Below are positions 14,867-23,532 of a stretch of DNA of 41,489 bases, one piece after another. The notes below the pieces were generated by a model. The model did no database searches and had not been told where the DNA came from. It saw only the letters and a list, made by a program, of their open reading frames with translations. Source of the DNA: Halalkalibacterium ligniniphilum (lineage in GTDB: Bacteria > Bacillota > Bacilli > Bacillales > Bacillaceae_D); NCBI RefSeq assembly GCF_000334155.1, contig NZ_ANNK01000060.1, positions 1-41,489 on the forward strand. The letters are read 5' to 3'. Made by a program: the position numbers and the translations under genes. Position 1 is the first letter of the stretch, and the number at the start of each line of letters is the position of its first letter.

Positions 14867-15151
14867 ATGAAGAAAAAATGGACGTTACTTTCTACGGTGG
14901 TTGCGGGAGTTGCAGGGGCAGCGACGGTTATTTTGCAGGATGAAAAGAAGCGTGAAAAAGCTAAAAGCATGGTAAAGCAGACATATGAAAAAATAAAAAA
15001 GAAAAATAATCTTGATGCAACCAATCAAAAGCTCAAGATTGGACATCCTGACCCACATGATACAGAAGATGCAAAAATGGTTGGAGAAGGTGCCCTTTAC
15101 AGCGTAAAATATTATAATCATCACGAGCAAGAAAATAGCAAGCCATCCTAA
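14867..15151 (+). CDS. Small membrane-anchored stress-type protein (YbyB-like)
   Basis: 94 residues. N-terminal M-K-K-K-W followed by a Gly/Ala/Val-rich hydrophobic segment (about 7-23) like YtxH-type anchors, then a highly charged Lys/Glu helix (25-48), and a C-terminal block H-P-D-P-H-D-T-E-D-A-K-M-V-G-E-G-A-L-Y-S-V-K-Y-Y-N. I associate that last block with B. subtilis YbyB, a general stress protein, from memory. AAAGGAG precedes the ATG. A sigma-B-like promoter lies upstream, and the terminator stem overlaps the stop codon. Confidence 0.75.
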   Translation: MKKKWTLLSTVVAGVAGAATVILQDEKKREKAKSMVKQTYEKIKKKNNLDATNQKLKIGHPDPHDTEDAKMVGEGALYSVKYYNHHEQENSKPS

Positions 15152-15166
15152 AGTGATGGCTTTTTT
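15141..15166 (+). terminator. Terminator overlapping the stop codon
   Basis: AGCCATC (15141-15147), seven-base loop, GATGGCT and a T-run to 15166. The left arm encodes the last residues of the YbyB-like protein. Confidence 0.85.
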
Positions 15167-15229
15167 ACTTTGAGCAAAAGACAATGCTATAATCAGGGAA
15201 AAATGAAAGTGAACGAGGAGTGTTCAATT

Positions 15230-16021
15230 ATGATTACGATTCAACATGAAACGATTGCAGAAATTCCAACGTTACATGTTGTGAAAGCAGACCTTTCGAC
15301 TCAAGCACGACCAACTGTTTTTTTCTTACATGGATATACAAGTGCAAAAGAACATAATTTGCATTATGCCTATTTACTTGCAGATAAGGGCTTTCGGGTA
15401 CTCCTTCCTGAAGCGCTGCACCATGGGGAACGAGAACAAGAGCTAGTAGGAAAAGAGCGAGATTTGTCTTTTTGGAACATTGTTATCCAAAGCATTAAGG
15501 AGCTTGAACTGCTTAAAAATCATTTCGTTGCACAAGGATTGACGATTGAACTGCAAATCGGTGTGATGGGTACATCAATGGGTGCCATTACTACATATGG
15601 TGCACTTACTCAATATCCTTGGATTCATACAGCTGTTAGCTTGATGGGCACTGCGTATTATCAGGCCTTTGCAGAGGGACAATTAGAGATGTTAAGCAAG
15701 TCTGGGATTGAATGGTCAGATGAAGCAAAAAACAAAGCATTGTCATCATTAGAAACATACGATCTCTCCAAACAGATTGAGAAGCTGGCTGGAAGACCCC
15801 TTATGATTTGGCATGGAGAGAGGGATCAAGTTGTTCCCTATCGGTTTTCTCCATCCTTTTATCAATTGATTCAGAAGCAATATGAAGAACAACCAGAAAA
15901 GCTTTTGTTTATTAGCGATTCTCGCGCCGATCATAAAGTTTCAAGAGAAGCGGTTCTAATGAGTGTCGAATGGTTCGAGACTCATCTTTTAAAGGATAAA
16001 ATTGGCGTAAGCCATGCGTAG
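15230..16021 (+). CDS. yitV: Alpha/beta hydrolase YitV
   Basis: 263-residue serine hydrolase (prolyl-oligopeptidase-like fold). The oxyanion region is F-L-H-G-Y-T-S-A-K-E-H-N, the nucleophile Ser116 is in G-T-S-M-G, the acid is Asp in H-G-E-R-D-Q-V-V-P, and the base is His in A-D-H-K-V-S. P-E-A-L-H-H-G-E-R also fits YitV of B. subtilis closely. The start is ATG 15230, with GAGGAG upstream; an earlier TTG at 15170 sits at the terminator. yitT follows after 15 bases, as in the B. subtilis yit cluster. Natural substrate unknown. Confidence 0.9.
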   Translation: MITIQHETIAEIPTLHVVKADLSTQARPTVFFLHGYTSAKEHNLHYAYLLADKGFRVLLPEALHHGEREQELVGKERDLSFWNIVIQSIKELELLKNHFVAQGLTIELQIGVMGTSMGAITTYGALTQYPWIHTAVSLMGTAYYQAFAEGQLEMLSKSGIEWSDEAKNKALSSLETYDLSKQIEKLAGRPLMIWHGERDQVVPYRFSPSFYQLIQKQYEEQPEKLLFISDSRADHKVSREAVLMSVEWFETHLLKDKIGVSHA

Positions 16022-16036
16022 GCAGGAGTAAACAGT

Positions 16037-16861
16037 ATGTTAACTGAAATCAAAAAAATCATTGTCATTTTTATAGGAGCTATTTTTTTAGCTGCCTCTC
16101 TTAATTTTTTTCTCATTCCTGCAAATGTTTTTGCAAGCGGATTTACGGGTGTAGCACAACTATTAGCAACCGTTTTACCGATTTCAACGGGTGTGCTTTT
16201 GTTTTTATTAAACATTCCTGTTGCCATTTTAGGGTGGATGAAAATTGGAAAGGCCTTTACGATCTATAGCTTTGTCAGTGTTGCTTTCACGACGCTTTTT
16301 CTAGAGATATTACCCGTCCATCAATTTTCTCCAGATATTTTGTTGAATGCCGTATTTGGAGGCGTGATTGCAGCGATTGGTGCAGGTATCACGTTGAAAT
16401 TTGGCGCCTCCTCTGGAGGGTTAGATATTGTCGCCCTTGTTTTATCGAGATCTAGCGACAGGCCTGTAGGCATTTATTTTTTCTTATTAAACAGCCTGAT
16501 CGTACTAACGTCAGGAATCATGTTTGATGCGGAAAAAGCGTTATATACACTTGTCACATTATATGTAACATCTCGAATTATTGATGCGATCCATACAAGG
16601 CATGTCAAATTAACGGCAATGATTGTGACTAAAAAGCCGGTAGAACTTCGAAAAGCGATTCACGATCGGATAACGAGAGGAATCACGAGAATCCCTGCAA
16701 AAGGCGGTTATATGGAAGATGATAAGGAGGTGCTCATGACCGTTCTAACTCGTTATGAATTATATGATTTAAAGCAAGTGATTCAGGATGTGGATCCGGA
16801 GGCTTTTACAAATATCGTTCAAACGACAGGTGTTTTCGGGTTGTTTCGAAAACAAGACTAA
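16037..16861 (+). CDS. yitT: YitT family membrane protein
   Basis: 274 residues. The N-terminal two-thirds (DUF161) has five or six hydrophobic segments, with F-L-I-P-A-N-V-F-A-S-G-F-T-G-V-A-Q-L and L-K-F-G-A-S-S-G-G-L-D-I characteristic of the YitT/YqfU/YvjA group. The cytoplasmic C-terminal DUF2179 domain ends with N-I-V-Q-T-T-G-V-F-G-L-F. Molecular function is unknown. GGCAGGAG precedes the ATG. It is in an operon with yitV and, 26 bases downstream, a lipoprotein gene. Confidence 0.92.
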   Translation: MLTEIKKIIVIFIGAIFLAASLNFFLIPANVFASGFTGVAQLLATVLPISTGVLLFLLNIPVAILGWMKIGKAFTIYSFVSVAFTTLFLEILPVHQFSPDILLNAVFGGVIAAIGAGITLKFGASSGGLDIVALVLSRSSDRPVGIYFFLLNSLIVLTSGIMFDAEKALYTLVTLYVTSRIIDAIHTRHVKLTAMIVTKKPVELRKAIHDRITRGITRIPAKGGYMEDDKEVLMTVLTRYELYDLKQVIQDVDPEAFTNIVQTTGVFGLFRKQD

Positions 16862-16887
16862 TGGCTTGAAGAGGAGGGGCCCTGCAT

Positions 16888-17391
16888 ATGAGAATAAAGG
16901 GCATGACGCTTGTCGCGTTTGCGATGATATTCCTTGCTGCATGTGGTCAAGGGGTGAATGTGCCGACGGAAGGTGAGCAAACAGAAGAGCAAGTCGCAGA
17001 AGGGGAAAAGAGGGGGGAGGCTCAATTGGATGGGCTGCACGTTGTTGTTGATACACAACGAGGGAATGAAACGATCGATGTGAAAATGTTACTTTCAAAC
17101 GAGTTAAATGAAGCACTTGAGCTAGAGTTTGCATCAGGACAGCAATATGAGCTTACTTTAACGGATCCCAACGAGAATGTTGTATACCGCTATTCGGATG
17201 ACCGAATGTTCACAATGGCTATTATTCAAGAAACGCTCCTGCCAGGTGAAAGCATTGAATGGAATGAAGTGATTCCCATTCAAGCGATGGAGGCAGGAGC
17301 ATATGAACTAAAAGCTGAGGTACTCGTTCAAGCAATAAATGGAAAGGCTGTTGAACCTTTGACAACAACCATTGCTGTGAACCTTCAATAA
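16888..17391 (+). CDS. BsuPI-domain lipoprotein
   Basis: 167-residue lipoprotein. The signal peptide ends in L-A-A-C-G, then an acidic linker, then a domain of about 115 residues with M-L-L-S-N-E-L-N-E-A-L-E-L-E-F-A-S-G-Q and L-P-G-E-S-I-E-W, matching the intracellular proteinase inhibitor BsuPI fold (PF12690, all beta). Here the domain is exported, so despite the family name an intracellular inhibitor role is not implied. GAGGAGGGG precedes the ATG, and the gene is probably cotranscribed with yitV-yitT. Confidence 0.85.
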   Translation: MRIKGMTLVAFAMIFLAACGQGVNVPTEGEQTEEQVAEGEKRGEAQLDGLHVVVDTQRGNETIDVKMLLSNELNEALELEFASGQQYELTLTDPNENVVYRYSDDRMFTMAIIQETLLPGESIEWNEVIPIQAMEAGAYELKAEVLVQAINGKAVEPLTTTIAVNLQ

Positions 17392-17402
17392 TCATATCTT
17401 TT

Positions 17403-17441
17403 AAAAAAGCAGAGATTTACAGCTAGGTATTCTCTGCTTTT
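17403..17441. terminator. Bidirectional terminator
   Basis: AAAAAAGCAGAGA and TCTCTGCTTTT arms around a 15-base loop. Serves the yitV-yitT-BsuPI unit (plus) and the ywq operon (minus). Confidence 0.85.
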
Positions 17442-17455
17442 CTATGAGCGTACGT

Positions 17456-17644
17456 CTATACCTCTTTGTCTGTCTTTTCTATTCTTGAGAATGCCCGCTG
17501 TGCTTCAGCTTGGAGTGCTTTGCGAAATTGAAGCCACTCTGCTTGATAGTGGGTGTTCTCATCTTCTGAAGACGTTAATGGTCTTTTTGGAATCGTTGAA
17601 GCTAAATGCCAGTAGCGAACAAATCGCTCCTCCTGCCGGTCCAT
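17456..17644 (-). CDS. Small protein of the ywqBA operon, function unknown
   Basis: 62 residues from the third of three clustered ATGs, chosen because AGGAG lies nine bases upstream; the first two ATGs (17653, 17650) overlap the binding site. Charged and probably helical, with R-Y-W-H-L-A-S-T-I-P-K-R-P and W-L-Q-F-R-K-A-L-Q-A-E. No motif I recognise. It begins about 16 bases after the SNF2 helicase stop and ends at the shared terminator, so it is the last gene of that operon. Confidence 0.65.
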   Translation of the reverse strand: MDRQEERFVRYWHLASTIPKRPLTSSEDENTHYQAEWLQFRKALQAEAQRAFSRIEKTDKEV

Positions 17645-17659
17645 TTTCATCATCTCCTA

Positions 17660-20632
17660 TTACAGTCGTATGAGATCATATAATTCTTCATTTGACATTT
17701 CAGTAAAGCGTGTTGTTCCTGTTGAGAGCACTTGCTCCGCTAATGCCTGCTTTTCTGAAAGCATTTGGTCAATGCGCTCTTCTAATGTTCCTTCCGTGAT
17801 CAGCTTATGAACGGTTACGTCTTCTGTTTGACCAATTCGGTATGCGCGATCGGTTGCTTGGTTTTCTACAGCGGGGTTCCACCAACGATCATAGTGAATG
17901 ACATGGTTGGCTGCCGTCAAATTTAAACCGACTCCTCCTGCCTTCAATGAAAGAACAAACGCAGGAATTTCTTTGTTTTCTTGAAACTGTTCGATCGCTT
18001 CCTGTCTTTTTTGCCTTGTTAAGCTTCCGTGGAGAAAAGGGATTTCTTTTCCATATTTATCTTGGAACGCATTTGTGATTAGTGTTCCCATTTCTTTAAA
18101 TTGGGTAAAGATAAGCATTTTCTCACCTTGATCGATTATCTGGTCTGAAAGGGTAAGGAGCAGATCCCATTTGTCAGACTGATGTCTCTCTACCTGTTTA
18201 TCTTTTAAAAAATGGGCAGGGTGATTACAAATTTGTTTGAGCTTCGTCAAGCTTTTCAAAATCAGTGCCCGCCGTTCCATTTGCGATACACGGTTAATTT
18301 CAGAAAGCAGCTCATCAACGACAGCTTGATAGAGGGCAGCTTGTTCAAGGGATAAATGAACGCGGTGAATGGTCTCAAGCTTTTTAGGTAATTGAAGTTG
18401 AAGGCTTGCATCTGATTTTTTTCGCCTTAACAGTAATGGTCGAATAAGCTGCTGCAGTTTTGTAAGCTGTTGTTCGTTGCCATCCCGTTCAATTGGACGA
18501 ATAAAACGTTCTAAAAACTGTTGGAACGTTCCTAAATAGGAAGGGTTTAAAACATCCATTAACGACCATAGCTCTTTTAAACGATTTTCAATCGGAGTGC
18601 CAGTTAAAGCAATACGGTGCGACGCTTTGATTTTTTTGATCGCCTGACGCTGCTTTGTTTCTGTGTTTTTAATATGCTGAGCTTCATCTAATATGAGTCC
18701 GTTCCATTTCATTTGGTGCCAAAATTCTTCATCTCGGACAGCAAGAGGGTAGGAGGTGATCACAAGATCCCACTTACTTTTGTCTAACCATTCTGTCTGT
18801 CTAGCTGAACCGTGGTGAACATAGACACGAAGTGATGGGGCAAACCGCTTGCATTCATGGACCCAGTTAAAGATCAGCGAGGTTGGACAGATCAGCAAAA
18901 ATGGTGAATGATCTGCTTCTTGCTCCTGAAGAATATGAAGCATGTAGGTGATGGTTTGTACCGATTTTCCTAAGCCCATATCATCAGCAAGGCAGCCTCC
19001 AAAGCCTACTTCTCTTAAATGAACAAGCCAAGCAACCCCTTGCTCTTGATAGGAGCGGAGCTCGGCCTTTAACGTCCTAGGTAATGCGGGCAACGGAGAA
19101 GGGTTTTGCCGGTAGAGCGCATCAAGAGCTTTCTCTAGGTCCTCACCCCATTCAATCTCCCATTCAACCTCTTTTTCAATTCCTTCCACTTCCAAGTTCA
19201 TATTTTGTTCTAATCGCCAAGCGTCCATGTTTGTTTGCTTATGAAGCTGATCTAAATAGGAGCGTAATTGTTCGGCAAGCTCTGGATCCCAGGCAACCCA
19301 CTGCCCATTCCTATAAATAAATGGTCGTTGACTTTCTACATACTGACTAAATTCCTCTTCGGTTAAGCGAGTATCTCCAATAGCCACTTCATAGTGAAAA
19401 GAGGCAAGGCTTTGCCAATTTAGTAATGGCTCAGCTTGAGATTGATTTTGATGAACATCCATTTTTAAATGGACACGAAAATGTTTCGTGTCTTTTAACC
19501 ATCGAGGAACAATTAAATGAAAGCCTGCATCCTCAATTAAATCGTGATAATCGGTAAATAGCTGATAGGCATCATCGCTGCTAAGACGAAGGACGGGGGA
19601 TGCCAAACTCAACGGTTGAAGGAGAGAAAGATGCTCTTTCACTTTTGTCAGTTGCGTTTTTAAGAGTGCAATCGGATTGCTTCGCCATGGATGCTGTCCT
19701 TTTTCAAGCTCGTTCATTTCTACAACAAATGAAGGGCTTTGCCGATCAACGACGCATAATGCCAGTGACCAGTCCCCATCCTGATTGACTGGTTCTTTTA
19801 GAGCCAAGCCAGGAACGAAAGGTGCGACGGGCACCGCTCCTACTTTTTCTAAAAATCCTTCCATTGAAACATGACTGTATGAAGGAGATTGGTCAGAAGT
19901 AAGGGCTTTAAGAGCAGGTTGAACTGCTTTATCCGTACTTTTTTGCCATTGGCTGAATGCTTTGCTCACCTCTGTTCTTTTTAAAAGTAAACGAATCCAA
20001 GCGTCAGCCAAATGATTTCCTATTTCAGCTAATCTTTTTTCAACGGAAAGGTGTTTAAAGACGTTATCTTGTATAAGCGCACTATTTGGCGAAAGGGAGA
20101 GGCAGGCATGTGGCATGATCTCCTCCCAATTTTTCCAATCGGCTTTCAACTGCCAATGCCCACTAGCGGAAGGTATAATTTGCCCTTCCTTGATGTACCA
20201 TTCAATTTCTGCAAAAAAATGAAGCCAAAATCGAAAGTCATCGCCAATCTCCCATTCATCTGTTGTGAAAAGAGAGTGGAGCGTGTGGTAGTGATCAAAA
20301 ATCTCTGCTCCTGAAAGAACGATCCCTTCAATCGGAAAACGGTAGCGTGTCATGCTTTCCTCTGCTTGGTAAACCGTTGTGGTGCCAGCAGGTGAACGAA
20401 AGGTACGCTTCTCTAACGGGACCTCTAAAATCGCTTTGTCCGTTTCTAAAAACGTTCCGTAGTAGGACGGTTGATCATGTCGAAAGATGGCAAGCTTTAA
20501 TTCGAACGGTGAATAAAGAAAAGGATATTGAAAGGGAACCATTTGTTCAAATTTAGAGCGGGGTGATTTCTCAGCCCAAATAAAGAAGCGCTCCTCTAGC
20601 CATCCTCCATGAACAATAAAATTAGGCTTCAA
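17660..20632 (-). CDS. ywqA: SNF2-family DEAD/DEAH-like helicase (YwqA)
   Basis: 990-residue Swi2/Snf2-type ATPase that probably translocates on duplex DNA and remodels protein-DNA complexes. The N-terminal half is the bacterial SNF2-associated region. Motif I is A-D-D-M-G-L-G-K-S (about 570), motif II D-E-A-Q, motif III L-T-G-T-P-I-E-N, and the helicase C domain has F-L-H-G-S-L-T-R-Q-K-R, S-L-K-A-G-G-V-G-L-N-L and A-Y-R-I-G-Q. All core motifs are intact. The start is TTG 20632, which overlaps the end of the SWIM gene by 11 bases, with AAGGAG ten bases upstream, so translation is coupled. Confidence 0.92.
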   Translation of the reverse strand: MKPNFIVHGGWLEERFFIWAEKSPRSKFEQMVPFQYPFLYSPFELKLAIFRHDQPSYYGTFLETDKAILEVPLEKRTFRSPAGTTTVYQAEESMTRYRFPIEGIVLSGAEIFDHYHTLHSLFTTDEWEIGDDFRFWLHFFAEIEWYIKEGQIIPSASGHWQLKADWKNWEEIMPHACLSLSPNSALIQDNVFKHLSVEKRLAEIGNHLADAWIRLLLKRTEVSKAFSQWQKSTDKAVQPALKALTSDQSPSYSHVSMEGFLEKVGAVPVAPFVPGLALKEPVNQDGDWSLALCVVDRQSPSFVVEMNELEKGQHPWRSNPIALLKTQLTKVKEHLSLLQPLSLASPVLRLSSDDAYQLFTDYHDLIEDAGFHLIVPRWLKDTKHFRVHLKMDVHQNQSQAEPLLNWQSLASFHYEVAIGDTRLTEEEFSQYVESQRPFIYRNGQWVAWDPELAEQLRSYLDQLHKQTNMDAWRLEQNMNLEVEGIEKEVEWEIEWGEDLEKALDALYRQNPSPLPALPRTLKAELRSYQEQGVAWLVHLREVGFGGCLADDMGLGKSVQTITYMLHILQEQEADHSPFLLICPTSLIFNWVHECKRFAPSLRVYVHHGSARQTEWLDKSKWDLVITSYPLAVRDEEFWHQMKWNGLILDEAQHIKNTETKQRQAIKKIKASHRIALTGTPIENRLKELWSLMDVLNPSYLGTFQQFLERFIRPIERDGNEQQLTKLQQLIRPLLLRRKKSDASLQLQLPKKLETIHRVHLSLEQAALYQAVVDELLSEINRVSQMERRALILKSLTKLKQICNHPAHFLKDKQVERHQSDKWDLLLTLSDQIIDQGEKMLIFTQFKEMGTLITNAFQDKYGKEIPFLHGSLTRQKRQEAIEQFQENKEIPAFVLSLKAGGVGLNLTAANHVIHYDRWWNPAVENQATDRAYRIGQTEDVTVHKLITEGTLEERIDQMLSEKQALAEQVLSTGTTRFTEMSNEELYDLIRL

Positions 20633-22166
20633 GCTGTTTCAACTCCTTGAGTAAAGCACGATACGATTTATACGCTTTTTTCAGCTTCTGAAGAAACGTG
20701 TGAAATGATTCTAGGTTCTCATGCTCTTCATAAATGTGCTTAAGCTTTCGTAAATAAATGATCGCTTCCTCGTAATGAGGGCGTGTTTTCTTTTCGATCA
20801 AACGAACGACAAATTGATGATAAATGGGCAAAAGAGCCTCGCTCTCACGAGTTTCGAGAAACGATAGAAGCTCCTGCTTTTCTGGTGGCATTCGAAAAGG
20901 GTCTTTTTCTCGTTTTAAAAAATAATGAAGTCCTTCTTCATAGCGTTGTTCACTTACTAGAAGACGCACATACGTCATTCGGGCTGCAGGTTGATCTAAT
21001 TGTTGTTTAAGCATAGGGAGAAGCTCCTCAACAATTTCCTGTCGTCTTTTTTTGGATAAGCCCTTCGTTAAATTTTGAAATCGCTGAAAGGAAGGCGCAT
21101 GAAGCCACCTTATCCACACAGTAGAGGTGGAAGTTGGATCATCGCTTAGTTGAAGGAGCATTTCATCATAGATAGGCTGTAAGCTCCCGAATGAACCCTC
21201 TTTAGAAGGGAATAGGTGCGCAAACCAAGAAGAGATTAAGGTCCATTTCATTCTTTTTTTTAACAAGTAAAAATGTAACAGCACATCTTTTTCATTCAGA
21301 TAAGGGAGACGCTGCAATAAATGGATAGCCGTATCTTCTCTTCCAAGTAAAAGTGATACATAGCTATAGGCAAGAATCCCTTTTACTGGAGAAGCTCTCC
21401 CTTTCAGTGTCTGCTCAAGAAATTGGTCAACCGGTTTCAACGTGGAAACAGGAAGAGCTGGAATCAAGGACAGCAACATTCGCCCCCATGGTGCCTGTTC
21501 ATCCTCCAAGTCATATGCGAAAGAAAAAAGCAAGGTCTCGAGGAAGAAGCGGTAGTCCGCATCTTCAAGATGGGACATACTATGGGTGATTTCTTGGCTC
21601 ATTGCCGAAAAAAAGTGCTGAAAACGACGTTCTTGCATCGAAAAAGTACGGAAGTGGCGGGCTAATGAATAGACTGCTTTAACGATAAAAAAATAACCAA
21701 ACCATGGAGATGAAGAGGCATTTTCCCTTACCGCTTCTTTCATGTCAGCCACCAATCGTTCTAATTCTGCCGCACTCATATAATGGGACGTGACAAGCTG
21801 TTTATACCACTGTACAGCATCTCGTTCGAGCGCTTCTTGAATGGGAGCAGGAATCCCAAAAAAATTTGTATCAAGGTGATATTCAGGTTTTTTTAATTGA
21901 TACAAAACAGCCGCCATATGCTTGCAAAACCCTTGATATGGACAGGAACAGCTGCTTTCTTCAAAATGTTCGAATGCGAGGCTCACATCATAGGCAGATG
22001 AGCCATAAACCATTGCACTTATGTTCCCGTTTAAATGAGCATTAACCTCAGTAACGTATCCTTTTTCTGCATAAATCAAGCCTCTTCTAGCAATATGAGG
22101 TTGAAAGTAGCGATCCAAGAGTGAATCAATCGTGTTTGTTGAAAGAAAACGCTTTGTCTCGGCCAT
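20622..22166 (-). CDS. ywqB: SWIM zinc-finger protein (YwqB)
   Basis: 514 residues, mostly helical. Near residue 75 is a SWIM zinc-finger, C-S-C-P-Y-Q-G-F-C-K-H (CxC...CxH), followed by a long repeat-like helical region with TPR-like character and a coiled C-terminus rich in Lys/Leu. SWIM proteins pair with SNF2 helicases in bacteria and may bind DNA or the helicase. GAGGAG precedes the ATG. It is the first gene of the operon with ywqA and a small protein gene. Confidence 0.9.
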   Translation of the reverse strand: MAETKRFLSTNTIDSLLDRYFQPHIARRGLIYAEKGYVTEVNAHLNGNISAMVYGSSAYDVSLAFEHFEESSCSCPYQGFCKHMAAVLYQLKKPEYHLDTNFFGIPAPIQEALERDAVQWYKQLVTSHYMSAAELERLVADMKEAVRENASSSPWFGYFFIVKAVYSLARHFRTFSMQERRFQHFFSAMSQEITHSMSHLEDADYRFFLETLLFSFAYDLEDEQAPWGRMLLSLIPALPVSTLKPVDQFLEQTLKGRASPVKGILAYSYVSLLLGREDTAIHLLQRLPYLNEKDVLLHFYLLKKRMKWTLISSWFAHLFPSKEGSFGSLQPIYDEMLLQLSDDPTSTSTVWIRWLHAPSFQRFQNLTKGLSKKRRQEIVEELLPMLKQQLDQPAARMTYVRLLVSEQRYEEGLHYFLKREKDPFRMPPEKQELLSFLETRESEALLPIYHQFVVRLIEKKTRPHYEEAIIYLRKLKHIYEEHENLESFHTFLQKLKKAYKSYRALLKELKQLEA

Positions 22167-22294
22167 TTTAGTCTCCTCTGAAAAAAATCCATTCTTCTAT
22201 TGTATCGCTATATAAAAGGAAAGAAAAGGGGAGTGGCGAGTTAGATAAGGGGTGTCTTGTGTAAAGGATGTAAAAAGAGGAAGAAAGAACATTG

Positions 22295-22320
22295 GAACCA
22301 GAGCAGCTGGACTCTGGTTC
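22295..22320. terminator. Nine-base perfect hairpin, possible terminator of azlCD
   Basis: GAACCAGAG (22295-22303) and CTCTGGTTC (22312-22320) around eight bases. On plus a short T-run follows at 22325, but no plus gene precedes it. On minus it lies about 110 bases after azlD but its T-tract is broken. Confidence 0.4.
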
Positions 22321-22432
22321 TCATTTTTACTAATCAGAAAGTATAAAAATCATAATAACTTTCTAAACGAATAAAAAAAGATTAAGGCTTTCGCCATTAA
22401 AAGTTTAGCGATAAGCCAAATTTTTCTAATCA

Positions 22433-22744
22433 TTAAAATGGGAAAAAGTATGTCAACAAGCCAAGGGCAACGATGCTGCTCAGTACAACGATGATCAAAT
22501 TTGCCCCAAAGTAAGCGACTAAAATAGCGACGCCTCCACCAATGATGCCAAACCAAATATTCTCATGGACGGTAAGAATACCTGGGAAGATCAGTGCGCC
22601 CAAAGCAGCATAAGGAACATTCCGCAGGACGGCTTGAAGCCAGGCTGGAAAAGAATTTGTGTTAAGAAAGATAAGAGGAAGCATCCTTGGAATATATGTA
22701 ACGACTGCCATTCCAGCTATGATGAAGAGCATGGTCATATTCAT
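22433..22744 (-). CDS. azlD: AzlD-type branched-chain amino acid exporter subunit
   Basis: 103 residues, four hydrophobic segments, with Y-I-P-R-M-L-P-L near the start and V-P-Y-A-A-L-G-A-L-I-F-P-G in the middle, the signatures of AzlD (PF05437). It works with AzlC as a small two-part exporter of branched-chain amino acids or analogues such as azaleucine. The ATG at 22744 overlaps the azlC TGA (ATGA), with AAGGAGGA upstream; the TTG at 22750 is too close to that site. Confidence 0.9.
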   Translation of the reverse strand: MNMTMLFIIAGMAVVTYIPRMLPLIFLNTNSFPAWLQAVLRNVPYAALGALIFPGILTVHENIWFGIIGGGVAILVAYFGANLIIVVLSSIVALGLLTYFFPF

Positions 22745-23448
22745 GAACAAATCCTCCTTAAATGTTTGACGCCTTCATAACCAATTGAAGCGAGAAGTGT
22801 GGCACAAATGATCGCCCAGCCGCTCGGAAGAAACATAGAAAATAGCAAATTAAAAAGTGCCGCACTTCCAGCAAGTAAAAGAACATATCGATGCTTTCTT
22901 AGTGAAGGCATGAGCAAAGCGATGAACATGGCATAGAGGGCGATACCCATGCTTTGCTGCAATGTGGCTGGCAAGGCAGTTCCTGCTACATAGCCAATAG
23001 CTGAATGACCGACCCAGCTTACATAAGCAAGCAGGGCAACCCCCATAATATAACTGGTTTTTACTCGTTCGTTTTGTGTTGCCACCATGGCAAATACTTC
23101 GTCTGTGATCCCAAACGCAGTGATGGCCCGTTTAAACGGATGATCATCCTCCATTTTTTCCCGAACGGCCGCACTCATCAGAAGGTGGCGAATATTGACA
23201 ATAAAGGTTGTAAAGATGATTTCAAATGCCCCTGTTCCGATCGCTAGTAAGTTAAGTGCCATATATTGAGATGCTCCTGCAAAGATAAAAATACTCATCG
23301 CGACCGTCTCTAGAAAGGTTAGTCCTGTTCCTTTTGCCAGTAGCCCAAAGGTAAGTGCTGCCGGCATATAGCCAATCGCGATCGTCATTCCTGCAAGTAA
23401 CCCACGAGAAAATTCGGACTTTTGATGTGTTAAAATAGATGTTGACAC
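22741..23448 (-). CDS. azlC: AzlC-type branched-chain amino acid exporter subunit
   Basis: 235-residue membrane protein of the AzlC family (PF03591): G-L-L-A-G-M-T-I-A-I-G-Y-M-P-A-A-L-T-F-G, F-A-G-A-S-Q-Y-M-A and N-I-R-H-L-L-M-S-A are the conserved blocks. The start is GTG 23448 with AAAGGGTGA seven bases upstream; an ATG at 23514 adds a Tyr-rich leader, lacks a binding site and would run across the divergent promoter. In B. subtilis azlCD are under the Lrp-like AzlB; here the divergent neighbour is an XRE-cupin regulator. Confidence 0.9.
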   Translation of the reverse strand: MSTSILTHQKSEFSRGLLAGMTIAIGYMPAALTFGLLAKGTGLTFLETVAMSIFIFAGASQYMALNLLAIGTGAFEIIFTTFIVNIRHLLMSAAVREKMEDDHPFKRAITAFGITDEVFAMVATQNERVKTSYIMGVALLAYVSWVGHSAIGYVAGTALPATLQQSMGIALYAMFIALLMPSLRKHRYVLLLAGSAALFNLLFSMFLPSGWAIICATLLASIGYEGVKHLRRICS

Positions 23449-23495
23449 GCTTGTCACCCTTTTCGTTTTATCTGCGTATGTTTTATAATAATAAT

Positions 23496-23513
23496 TGTAC
23501 GTTATAATATACA
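23496..23513. promoter_or_regulatory. Palindromic operator over the XRE-cupin gene promoter
   Basis: TGTACGTTATAATATACA is a dyad of the form TGTA-N2-TTATAA-N2-TACA. It contains the TATAAT (23503-23508) that should be the -10 of the regulator gene, and it lies in the 84-base gap between azlC and the regulator. No good -35 is seen. Autoregulation and azlCD control by the neighbouring regulator are inferred. Confidence 0.5.
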
Positions 23514-23532
23514 TTTCAACAAGGAGTTTTTT

